Of a stretch of DNA of 64,000 nt, positions 26,741-35,422 are shown piece after piece. Position 1 is the stretch's first letter, and each line of letters starts with the position of its first letter. The position numbers and the translations under genes are program-made. The notes beneath the pieces are model-generated. The model was not told the DNA's origin, searched no databases, and saw only the letters and a list, made by a program, of their open reading frames with translations. Source of the stretch: Armatimonadota bacterium. GTDB lineage: Bacteria; Armatimonadota; DTGP01; JAKQQT01. The stretch covers positions 62,001 to 126,000 of the forward strand of contig DASXVS010000079.1 of NCBI GenBank assembly GCA_036504095.1. Reading direction: 5' to 3'.

Positions 26741-29700
26741 TCACTTCACTTCGGCCCAGAGGACTCGCTTCTCGCCGTCACGCGTCCACACGCAGCCCTT
26801 TACCGTAACGTCACGGTCCTTCAGTGCGGCATCGGTCGCGCCGGCAACGGCCTGCGTTCCCACTTTGACGCTGGCGCCATCGGCCGACACGGTGTAGGCC
26901 TTCGGTTCGACGGCGGTCACCTTGCCCTTGAAGGCAACGAGGACGCCTTCGGCCTGCCGGGCCACCTGGCCCAGCGGGTAATCGTGGTAACCGGTCGTCG
27001 TCGAGACGGTTGCGGTTTCAACGCTCGAGTACGGTGTTTCGTTGTGTTGAGGCGAGATGTCACGCATCTTGAACTCGTAGCGATAGGTGCCGTCCGGCAC
27101 CGGCGCCGACTGCCAGGTCGCGGTGTGTATCCAGCCGCTGTCCGGTCCATTGCCGCTCACGCAGTGGAAGTAGTACTCGACCGGATCCGGCTCGATCCTG
27201 GGGCTGTCATTCTCGCCCGTGACCGACATGGCCTTCATCGAGATAGTGTTCGTCAGAGTCGAATAGGGGAGTGTTCGCCATTCGCCAACCTTGTACCGGG
27301 CGGGTGGTGTATCATCGCGAGCGACCGCCGATTTGCCGGACGATGCCTTGCCGACCGTACCCCAAGCGTTGCGCGCCTGGACTCTGTATGCATGGGTGGA
27401 GCCTGCGGCGAGTCCCGAGTCCGTCCACGTACGGCTCGATTGCCAGCCACTCGTGTGGCCGTCGTCACGAGTGAACTGGTATTCGACGGCACCGGCGGAG
27501 GCGGGAGCCTTTCTGGCGGTCATACGGATCGACGTTCCGCTGATTCCGCGCGGTTCGCTTTCAAACGCGCCATCCGGCACGGCGGGCTTCGGGATCGTGA
27601 CCTTGACGGGTGCCGATAGCGGGGTCTCGTTGCCCGATCCATCGCGCACCTTGCATGCGTAGGAATATGTCTGGCCCGGCGTCAGGACGCAGTCCGTGAA
27701 GCGGGTGCTGCTGGTCCATCCGCTGTTGTGGCCTCCGCCGCCCGTGCAGACGAACGCGTACTCGACTCCTTTGGCGTCCTTTCCTGGCCTGGGCGCGGAC
27801 ATTACGACGGCATCGGCGCCGGCCACGGTTGGCTTCAGCAGGAAGCCGGGCGTCGAGAGCTTACGAGTTGCCGTCACTACAGGTGCTACCGGCGAGGCGT
27901 TGCGATCCGGCAGAAGGGCTGCGGCCGCGGCAATCACGCCGTCGCCCTGCGGCTGCACGTAAACGCGGAAATCCGAGACCAGGCCGCTGAAGTACTGACC
28001 CTCGGGACCACGACCGAGGAAGGTGTTGTCTTTCCCATTCAGCACGTTGGGACCGAGGACCATGTCCGGATTGTGCGTCAGCGCGTTGTTGGTCGCAACC
28101 GGGTTGCCGTCGACATACAACGTTCCGGTGTCGCCTTTGAGAGTGACGGCAACGTGAGTCCAGGTCCCGGGCTGCAACGGGCCCGGCGCATCCAGTGACT
28201 GCTCGCCGCCCACTCCATTTGTGCTGATCACAAATCTAAGTTTGCCGGTGTCGGGATCCTTCGGCGTCAGATATGCGTATTTCCCGGCGCCGTCGCCGAG
28301 GTAGAGAAGGCGCTGATCCGCTGCGCCGCCCGCCCATTTCACCCAGACGGCGATGGTCGTGTCGGTGAAGTCCGCCACGTCGCGTTTCAGTTCGACGTAC
28401 TGGTCCTTGCCATTGAGTTGAAGCGCGCCGGGTAGCGCCTTTTCCGCGAGCGCGACTGACTTCGGTGCGCCCATCAGGTATCCGTGCATCACGCCGAACT
28501 TGTCGAGCGCGTAGATCGGACTTTGCCTGGCGAATGTGAAGTCGCAGTAGAGCCCCCCTGTGTCGGGCTGAGCGTCCGCGTAGGCTTGATCGGCCCCCCA
28601 GACCCAGCACATGAGCACCTGCTTGGAGATGGGGACGCCGTTGGCGCAGTCGCCTTCCTTAATGGCATAGCCACTGGTTTTCGCGCCGCCGTAGTCCGGG
28701 ACATTCCCTTTGATGGTGCCGTGTCCTGTCAGTTCGCCGCGATCGAGCAGGAAAGCGTGTTCCAAGGCACGGCCGTACTCGGAGACGGTCCACCTTCCCT
28801 GCACCGTCGCCCAGTCGCGTACCCTGCCGTGACCGGATACCTGTGCGTTGTCTCTCACCAGCGCGTAGCCGCTGACGATGGCGTCGTCCTTGACCACCGC
28901 GTTGCCCATTACTACCGCTCTGTCCTCTATCCGGGCGTTGCCGAGGACCTGCGCCTGGCCAAGGACCATCGCGTCCGGCCCGACGTAAGCTGTGGCGTCC
29001 ACTTTGGCGGTATCGGCAACGAAGCCGCCGCCGTTCGAGTGAGGTTTGCCCGTCACGCCCGCCGGCCTGGCGGGTTTTGTCTCATAGGGGCCGGCCTTCG
29101 TGTTCAGGAATTCAATCTCGTAGGCCTGCGGCTGGAGTGGCAGATCGGAGATGAGGGGGTGCGAAAATCCTTCAAAACCCATGAAATCGGGAGTGGCCGC
29201 GACCGCCAAAAAGAGCTGGTTCTCGTCGGCCGCAAGTGTGATCGAGTTGACGCCGCCGTTCCACATCGTGCTGTAGCGGGATTCGCCGGCGTCGTTCACC
29301 GCCACGAACGTCGCCCGCCAGTCCGAACCGCGGGTCGCATCCCAGAGCGGTTTGAAGTTGATTGATACCTTGTACCCGCCGCCTTCCTTGCCATTCAAAG
29401 CGATGGGGACGACGTTGTAGCCGCCCTGCATCGGAGCTTCGGAGAACGGGACGCGGTACCACGTGGTGTCGCCTTGTCTCCGGGTCAGTTCGGTATAGGC
29501 CCGCCGGTACATCTCCATGAAGGGGTCCATCGTGCGCGCGCTTTGTTTCTGGAAGAACGGTTGACGGCGGTAGTCCCACATCACGTTGTGGGCCGCCGTC
29601 CCGCCGATGGCGTCCTTGATGGCGTTGTACGGGTCCGGTGACCCGGAGGTGTCCAGGCGGACCATGGCGTCGAAGATATACTCGCCGCCCCTGGCCTTGT

Positions 29701-30466
29701 TGCCGTTGGCCTGGGTCCACAGTCTGTTGATGAACGGGTAGCCGTACCGGGGGTCTTCGGCGAGGTATTCGTAGATCTGCCAGGCATCGTAATAGTTGCG
29801 CCCGTGCGGCATCGAAAGGTATGGCTGTACGCCAACGCCGCCGGGACCGGAGTAGGCGTTCAGGAACTGGAGTTGCAGCCAGTTGGCTGTCGCCTCGTGC
29901 CACATCCCGTCGTACGGCGTGTCGTTGAAGCCGCCCGCGTTGATGAGGGTTGTGTGGCCATATTCGTGCGGTGTGGCCCCGGACGGCGGATCGAAAGCAA
30001 GATATGTTGGCGGCAGAGCGAAGATCGGCAGGCCCCAATCGTCGTTCGATCCCCACGCGCCACCGGCCCAGATGCCCGTATTGTTCATATACAGGTTCGC
30101 CCGGTAGAACTTGCCGTCCCGAGTTTTCGGCTGGCTTGACTCTCCCGGGGCGTGGAAGCCGATGCCCAGCGGTTCGGGGTCGTGGTATCGGTGCCATACG
30201 TGCTCGAGCATCTGCAGGTTGCCCTGGGCGAGCTGCTCCGTCACTGCGCCGAAGTCGGCGTTTTCGTCCTTGTTCGCCGCGGCGCCCTGCCCCCAGCCGA
30301 TGCGGAAGTGGTCCGACCGTCGGAAGTTGATCTTCGGGTCGTCACTCTTGAATTGCCGCTCGTTGTCCAGCCATGGGGCGCCGGCCGCCGGTGCGCCTCC
30401 GGCGGGGCCGATGGATAAACAGGCGAGCACAGCCAGCGCCTCCAGCGAAACGTTCATTATCCTCAT
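26741..30466 (-). CDS. Secreted Svx/AvrXca-like metallopeptidase with beta-helix and LamG domains
   Basis: 1241 residues from ATG 30466, which has AGGAG 4 bases upstream; upstream ATGs lack spaced sites. The signal peptide is MRIMNVSLEALAVLACLSIG. It is a paralogue of the 8694-13793 product: RRSDHFRIGWG, then the zinc motif HEYGH and WHEATANW with the likely third ligand, the beta-helix (TAYVGPDAMVLG to GRVRDWATV), a LamG domain (ALQLNGKDQYVEL), three SGW-containing Ig/FN3-like units and an OB-like C-terminus. It lacks the regulatory-like modules, second LamG and dockerin-like tail of its relative. It lies 56 bases downstream of the SGNH esterase gene, within the glycoside hydrolase operon, which suggests that the protease and glycosidases attack one glycoprotein substrate. 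Confidence 0.75.
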   Translation of the reverse strand: MRIMNVSLEALAVLACLSIGPAGGAPAAGAPWLDNERQFKSDDPKINFRRSDHFRIGWGQGAAANKDENADFGAVTEQLAQGNLQMLEHVWHRYHDPEPLGIGFHAPGESSQPKTRDGKFYRANLYMNNTGIWAGGAWGSNDDWGLPIFALPPTYLAFDPPSGATPHEYGHTTLINAGGFNDTPYDGMWHEATANWLQLQFLNAYSGPGGVGVQPYLSMPHGRNYYDAWQIYEYLAEDPRYGYPFINRLWTQANGNKARGGEYIFDAMVRLDTSGSPDPYNAIKDAIGGTAAHNVMWDYRRQPFFQKQSARTMDPFMEMYRRAYTELTRRQGDTTWYRVPFSEAPMQGGYNVVPIALNGKEGGGYKVSINFKPLWDATRGSDWRATFVAVNDAGESRYSTMWNGGVNSITLAADENQLFLAVAATPDFMGFEGFSHPLISDLPLQPQAYEIEFLNTKAGPYETKPARPAGVTGKPHSNGGGFVADTAKVDATAYVGPDAMVLGQAQVLGNARIEDRAVVMGNAVVKDDAIVSGYALVRDNAQVSGHGRVRDWATVQGRWTVSEYGRALEHAFLLDRGELTGHGTIKGNVPDYGGAKTSGYAIKEGDCANGVPISKQVLMCWVWGADQAYADAQPDTGGLYCDFTFARQSPIYALDKFGVMHGYLMGAPKSVALAEKALPGALQLNGKDQYVELKRDVADFTDTTIAVWVKWAGGAADQRLLYLGDGAGKYAYLTPKDPDTGKLRFVISTNGVGGEQSLDAPGPLQPGTWTHVAVTLKGDTGTLYVDGNPVATNNALTHNPDMVLGPNVLNGKDNTFLGRGPEGQYFSGLVSDFRVYVQPQGDGVIAAAAALLPDRNASPVAPVVTATRKLSTPGFLLKPTVAGADAVVMSAPRPGKDAKGVEYAFVCTGGGGHNSGWTSSTRFTDCVLTPGQTYSYACKVRDGSGNETPLSAPVKVTIPKPAVPDGAFESEPRGISGTSIRMTARKAPASAGAVEYQFTRDDGHTSGWQSSRTWTDSGLAAGSTHAYRVQARNAWGTVGKASSGKSAVARDDTPPARYKVGEWRTLPYSTLTNTISMKAMSVTGENDSPRIEPDPVEYYFHCVSGNGPDSGWIHTATWQSAPVPDGTYRYEFKMRDISPQHNETPYSSVETATVSTTTGYHDYPLGQVARQAEGVLVAFKGKVTAVEPKAYTVSADGASVKVGTQAVAGATDAALKDRDVTVKGCVWTRDGEKRVLWAEVK

Positions 30467-30522
30467 CGATCTCCTGCTCATCCTTTCTTGGGAGCTCAAG
30501 CTCACAGTCAATGTCACGAATC

Positions 30523-33378
30523 TCAGCCTCGTTGACGCCCTGTGCGGGAAGGATCCCGATTTGCCGGCTCGGCGGAGAGTTTGTTCGCCAGGTATGCTTC
30601 AAGTTGCCTGCGCTCCACGTCGGTCAGCGCGGCCTTGTAAAGATACACGTCGCCGATGTCACCGTTGAACGCCGTCCAGGCATCAGGCGCGTTGCGCCCG
30701 ATCGTGATGCTGTCGGCGTACGGGCCGGCAACTCCCGGCACGAGCGAGGTCATGGGACTGGGCGCGGTGTTCGACATTATCTCCGTGCCGTTTGCGTACG
30801 CCTTGTACGTTCCGTCCGGCTGTACGATGAGGCTCAGGATCGTGATCTGGCCGCTTGGGATGGCTGCGCTGCTGTCATCCGTGCTCCCGTTGCGCCGGAC
30901 ACACACCAGTCCTGAATCGTTGCGTATGCCGAGGATCAGCCGGTCATAGAAAACATCCACTATGGAAGTCCACCCCGCCGCCGCGCCGTTGCGAATCGGC
31001 TTCGCGACCACAACGATGCTTGCGCCGTTGCATGCTATCGGCGAAGTGTACTTGCCTACGGTGAAGCCGTCGCCCTCTTCAAAGCGCATCGAGGCGTACT
31101 TGTGGCCGTCGATGGCATCGACCGTTGGCGCCCCGATCGGGGCGAGCGTTTGGCCGGCGGGAACGTCTACCGGCCACGAGGCAGCGCCGCCTGAGGACAG
31201 CGAATCGCCGCGGCACGCGAAGAGTAAATCGTCGGTTCGCGGCACGCTTCCCGCACCGCCCGGCCCTTTGAACGTCACGGCGATTGTGTGAGGCGATTTC
31301 ACATTGAGAAAGCCATGTGTGGCGCTTGCACCCACGTCCTCGCCGTCAACCTTCACATTCAGGATCGAGTATCCGGGGATCGGGGCGAAAGTGAAGGTCG
31401 TGCTCGCGTTGTACTTCACGGGCACCACGCCGTCGGGGGAGATCGTTCCTCCGTAGCCGGCGGTCGCTTTGATGGTGACCGAAAAGGCCGCCGAAATAGT
31501 GTGGTTGGCCCTGACGTCGGTGAACGTCACGCCAGACCGCCGGCCCATCGGCGCCCCGTCAACGGTCACGTCGACAAGGTTCTCACGGTTCCCCACAATC
31601 CTGAACGCCGTCGATTGACCCTGCAAAGCCTTGACGGTTCCAGTGGGACTCAGGGTGCCTCCCCCGGTTGACGTGGCGGTGATTGTATAGGCCGGCGCCT
31701 TTCTGCTGAACGTTGCCGCTATGGTGTGGTCCGCGTAGACCGGATCAAACGTGTAATCCCTTAGGGAGCCCTCCGATACGCCGTCAACTCTCACATCCCG
31801 AATGAAGTACCCCGCTTTTGGTCGGATGTTGTAGAGGGCGGTCGTGCGCGGCAGAAGCACGCTCGTTCCAGATGGGCTGATGGTTCCACCCGGTCCGGAT
31901 GAAGCGGTGATTTTGCAGCGTTTGGTCACGTCGTCAACGTAAAATGGCGCGGCCGGAAGGCCCTCCCTGTTGTAGAGATTGCAGCCCAACGGGTTCTGCC
32001 AGAAAGCGTACGACACTTTGCGCGGAGCGGTAACGGACGGTGAGGAAACGACCACTGTGTTGCCGGCGATGCCCGCTGTGGCCGGATACCACACGCCGTC
32101 CGCCCCTGCGATCACAAACCGGTTCAACGGGCCGCCGGGGGTTTCCTGAGTCGCTCTGTATGGGGGTTTGGAGCCGACAATCAACCCGCCTCCCGCGTCT
32201 CGGAACGAGCAGACAACCGTTGACCCGGACACAGCGACCGACTTGATGACGGGCCCGCTCGTGACCAGCGAGGCGCGCCCGTAGTCGTTCTTCAGCGCCC
32301 AGAGCGCCAGGCGGTCGCCGACGTCCATTTTGTCTTTCGGATGCCAATCGTCCGATTCGCCGATGTCGATGGCCGACGCCATCCCTGCGTGAGGAAGCGC
32401 CATCGCGTTGGTCTGCTGGAGCCGTGTATCGGCGTCCCAACCGCCCAACGGCGTCGTCTCCGGCGTACTGCCCGGCGGAAGCGACCCCCAGTTGGCGATC
32501 ATCACGTAGTAGAAGGCGAAGTCGTCCATGCCCCAGAGGCGCTTCCAGCCCTGGACGAGCGCCTTCATCTTCAGGAAATAGCTGTCGGCGGATTGCTTCG
32601 TGACCTCGGTGTTCTCGCCCTGATACCAGATCGCGCCCTTGATGCCGTAGGGCGCCAAGGGGTAGATCATGCCGTTGAAGAGGGAGAAAGGGCCCCACGG
32701 CAAAACCTTCTGGCTGTACAGGGGACTCAGCACCGGGATGTCCGTCACGCCTTCGGGGGCAAGCCAGACATCGATGCGTGTGCCGCCAACGGTTGACACC
32801 AGAAGCCCGATCGGAACACCGGCTTTCTGATCCTCGTAGATTCTCCGGGCGAAGTAGAAAGCGGTGGCTGAGAAGCCGCTGGCGGCGGCCGGTGTGCACA
32901 CGGTCCAGTGTCCCCGAATGGTCTTCAGCGGAACCCCGGATGACACCAGTGGCACATTGAACTGCCGGATGCCCGGGTAGTCCGCCCCGGCGATGTCGGT
33001 AGGCCGGTTGCACCCGCCAAGCCGCATGTCCATATTGGACTGCCCGCTGCAAAGCCAGACGTCGCCGACCAGGACGTCGTCGATGATGATGGAGTTCGTC
33101 CCGGCAACAGTGAGGCGACGCCCCTTCGGGTTCGCTCGCATCGCCGCAAGGTTCACTTGCCACGTGCCCTGGGCGTCGGCCGATGCCGAAACCGACCTGC
33201 CGTTGAAGGACACGGTGATGCGCTCGCCTGGTGACGCGGTCCCGTAGACCGGGACGGGCTTGCCGCGCTGCAGGACCATATGATCGCTGAACAGGGTGGA
33301 CAGGGTGACCTCCGCTCTCGCGGCGGCTGCCGCCAGGAACAAGGCTGTCGCTGTCCGGAGAAATGCGCCGTATTTCAC
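30523..33378 (-). CDS. Secreted sialate O-acetylesterase-like SGNH esterase with repeat and LamG modules
   Basis: 951 residues. The signal peptide is MKYGAFLRTATALFLAAAAARA. The esterase part (about 23-500) has SDHMVLQRGKPVPVYG, block I CSGQSNMDM with the Ser114 nucleophile, GAIWYQGENT, and a D-x-x-H-like SDDWHPKD as the catalytic Asp/His. Three bacterial (InlB-like) repeats follow (GPGGTISPSG, TGGGTLSPTG, GYGGTISPDG), then a LamG-like module with SIVDVFYDRLILGIRNDSG, shared with two other giant proteins here. In this family acetyl groups are removed from glycans such as acetylated pectin or xylan. The start is supported by TAGGAGG 9 bases upstream. Confidence 0.85.
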   Translation of the reverse strand: MKYGAFLRTATALFLAAAAARAEVTLSTLFSDHMVLQRGKPVPVYGTASPGERITVSFNGRSVSASADAQGTWQVNLAAMRANPKGRRLTVAGTNSIIIDDVLVGDVWLCSGQSNMDMRLGGCNRPTDIAGADYPGIRQFNVPLVSSGVPLKTIRGHWTVCTPAAASGFSATAFYFARRIYEDQKAGVPIGLLVSTVGGTRIDVWLAPEGVTDIPVLSPLYSQKVLPWGPFSLFNGMIYPLAPYGIKGAIWYQGENTEVTKQSADSYFLKMKALVQGWKRLWGMDDFAFYYVMIANWGSLPPGSTPETTPLGGWDADTRLQQTNAMALPHAGMASAIDIGESDDWHPKDKMDVGDRLALWALKNDYGRASLVTSGPVIKSVAVSGSTVVCSFRDAGGGLIVGSKPPYRATQETPGGPLNRFVIAGADGVWYPATAGIAGNTVVVSSPSVTAPRKVSYAFWQNPLGCNLYNREGLPAAPFYVDDVTKRCKITASSGPGGTISPSGTSVLLPRTTALYNIRPKAGYFIRDVRVDGVSEGSLRDYTFDPVYADHTIAATFSRKAPAYTITATSTGGGTLSPTGTVKALQGQSTAFRIVGNRENLVDVTVDGAPMGRRSGVTFTDVRANHTISAAFSVTIKATAGYGGTISPDGVVPVKYNASTTFTFAPIPGYSILNVKVDGEDVGASATHGFLNVKSPHTIAVTFKGPGGAGSVPRTDDLLFACRGDSLSSGGAASWPVDVPAGQTLAPIGAPTVDAIDGHKYASMRFEEGDGFTVGKYTSPIACNGASIVVVAKPIRNGAAAGWTSIVDVFYDRLILGIRNDSGLVCVRRNGSTDDSSAAIPSGQITILSLIVQPDGTYKAYANGTEIMSNTAPSPMTSLVPGVAGPYADSITIGRNAPDAWTAFNGDIGDVYLYKAALTDVERRQLEAYLANKLSAEPANRDPSRTGRQRG

Positions 33379-33562
33379 GGATATCTGCCTCCTACGTTAT
33401 CTGCTCCGTCCATTTTCCGCAGAATAGTGAACGAATGTGCTGCCGGCATATCTGTAGACGCCTGTCATATCAAGGGCCCGGGCGCGGCGCCGGACGCATC
33501 TGTTCGGATACATAGTTGCGCTCGATTCCCGCCGGCGGAGCACGCCGAGTCGGGTATTCGCT

Positions 33563-35422
33563 CTATGGCGCGGGAGCGACGCGGTACAATCCCGCGCCGT
33601 GCATCGGTAGTATCGGCGTGAATTCGCCGGCGAAGGCCCCGAGGTCTTTTCGCTGCCATAGATCACGGATGCGGCACGGCTTCCGGAAGCCCAGGTCCGC
33701 CAGTTTCACCCCGACTTTCGGGTCAGGACGTTCCTCGGCCGCGGTGGCCGACGTGATCACGAAGAAGCGCACCGTGGAACCGAGCTTCTGGGAGACGCCG
33801 GACTGGTCCAGGCCGGCCCGGGCCGTAAACCGGGTGTATCCGCTCGGGAGTTCGTAATCAATCACGGAATTCGAGTGCGTCCCGATGCCGTAGGAAACGG
33901 GCGCGCCGTTGATGACCAGGGGATTGCCGTCGACACCCCTGTTGATGCCCACCTTGCCCCATCCGGCCGTCGCGCGTCGCCACTTGAGTTCGGTGAGTCT
34001 GAGTTCACCGGCGGGGCCGATGAGCCTGGGTTCGGCCCAATCCGCGTGGTCGCAAGCGAAGCCGTCTCCGCCATCGTCAACGACGAGAGTCAGGCGTTTG
34101 GCGCCCGTAATGTCCACGCTGACGTCGATGGCCTGGCCGGGGGTATTCGCGGTGACAAGTCCGCTGCGGAACGCCGCGCGGGACGTATCGACCGGAGTCG
34201 ATCCAGGGTCAAAGGCGTTGAAAAGCGCCACGTATTTGTCACGTGAGCCAGGGACATCCGCCACCCATACGATTTGGTCCTGCTTCCGGGACAACTGCCG
34301 GGCGTTTTGGCCGCGTTGGTTTACCGCCAGCGCTTCAGGATTCGTGATGAGACCCATCGTGAACGCGTCGGTCTCGGGCAGGTTGCCGCCAAACATCAAC
34401 GGGCATCGCGCGATGCACCATAGAGTCACCAGCGTTCGCTGCTCGTCCCGGCTGAGAGCGGACATTGAGTCCGCCCTTCCGGTTGGCGGCCCATACTTCC
34501 GCAGGCGGCCTAGGGGCAGCATATCGGGGTCCGGCCAATGCCCCGGCCCCGTCACCTTATCCCAGCGGTGGCAAACCTCGAATGCGTGCTTGAGGCCCGG
34601 CCAATCGTCCCAGAGGTCGCCCAGGAGGCGCCACATATTCGCGTTGGCCGACACGTGCTTCGCGGCCTCGATCGGCGTCTCGCCCGGCGAAGTGCTGAAC
34701 ACGATGTGGCGCTTGCTGCGGTCGATCGCTTTGCGGTATCCGGCGATCTCCGCCTCGTGGTACGGGTAACTCAGATCGTCCACCTTGACCAGATCGACGC
34801 CCCACTGAGCGTACAACTCGAAGATCGAATCCAGGTACTCCTGCCCCGCCGGGTTCTCCGTGTTGATCCCGTACATGTGGTTCAGCCAGCCGCACGTGCT
34901 TTTCGTGTCGGCGGCGTCACTCGCGTGCGCGCCGGAGTGAAAAACCGGAACGTTTGCGGCGACGGCCTGGCGGGGGATCCCGCGCATCAAATGGATACCG
35001 AATTTCAGTCCTTTCGAATGGACATACGCGGCGAGCGCTCTGAACCCCTTGCCGCCCCTCGCGGTTGGAAACCTCGCCTCGTCTGGCAGAAGCCGGCCAT
35101 AGCGGTCCATATTGAGCCTCGGCTGGAAGGCGGCGTCCTGCTGCGGAGCGAAGCCGGGACCCACGGGAGGCGCTGACCAAACGTAGTCCACTATCACGTA
35201 CTTCCACCCGTACTTCTTGAGGCGGGAGGCCATGAAGTCGGCGTTGTCCCGGACCTGCTGCTCGGTGACGCCATAGCTGAAGCAGTCATAGCTGTTCCAG
35301 CCCATTGGCGGCGTCGGCGCCCATTGATGGAAATGCGATGGCCCTTTGCCCGTTTGGCCGCTCGCCGTCACCGCTGAAACGATGAAATACGCCGTGCACA
35401 CGGCCGCTGCCCGCAACTTCAT
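33563..35422 (-). CDS. Secreted GH27 alpha-galactosidase/beta-L-arabinopyranosidase with NPCBM domain
   Basis: 619 residues from ATG 35422, whose first bases overlap the upstream stop (ATGA, 35419-35422), with AGGAG about 9 bases before it. The signal peptide is MKLRAAAVCTAYFIVSAVTA. GH27 features: TPPMGWNSYDCF, YVIVDYVWS, the nucleophile Asp in DLVKVDDLSY, and the acid/base Asp in GHWPDPDML. The C-terminal domain (GINRGVDGNPLVINGAPVSY, then GIGTHSNSVI) is an NPCBM carbohydrate-binding domain. GH27 enzymes remove terminal alpha-galactose or beta-L-arabinopyranose; both occur on arabinogalactan proteins. Confidence 0.92.
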   Translation of the reverse strand: MKLRAAAVCTAYFIVSAVTASGQTGKGPSHFHQWAPTPPMGWNSYDCFSYGVTEQQVRDNADFMASRLKKYGWKYVIVDYVWSAPPVGPGFAPQQDAAFQPRLNMDRYGRLLPDEARFPTARGGKGFRALAAYVHSKGLKFGIHLMRGIPRQAVAANVPVFHSGAHASDAADTKSTCGWLNHMYGINTENPAGQEYLDSIFELYAQWGVDLVKVDDLSYPYHEAEIAGYRKAIDRSKRHIVFSTSPGETPIEAAKHVSANANMWRLLGDLWDDWPGLKHAFEVCHRWDKVTGPGHWPDPDMLPLGRLRKYGPPTGRADSMSALSRDEQRTLVTLWCIARCPLMFGGNLPETDAFTMGLITNPEALAVNQRGQNARQLSRKQDQIVWVADVPGSRDKYVALFNAFDPGSTPVDTSRAAFRSGLVTANTPGQAIDVSVDITGAKRLTLVVDDGGDGFACDHADWAEPRLIGPAGELRLTELKWRRATAGWGKVGINRGVDGNPLVINGAPVSYGIGTHSNSVIDYELPSGYTRFTARAGLDQSGVSQKLGSTVRFFVITSATAAEERPDPKVGVKLADLGFRKPCRIRDLWQRKDLGAFAGEFTPILPMHGAGLYRVAPAP

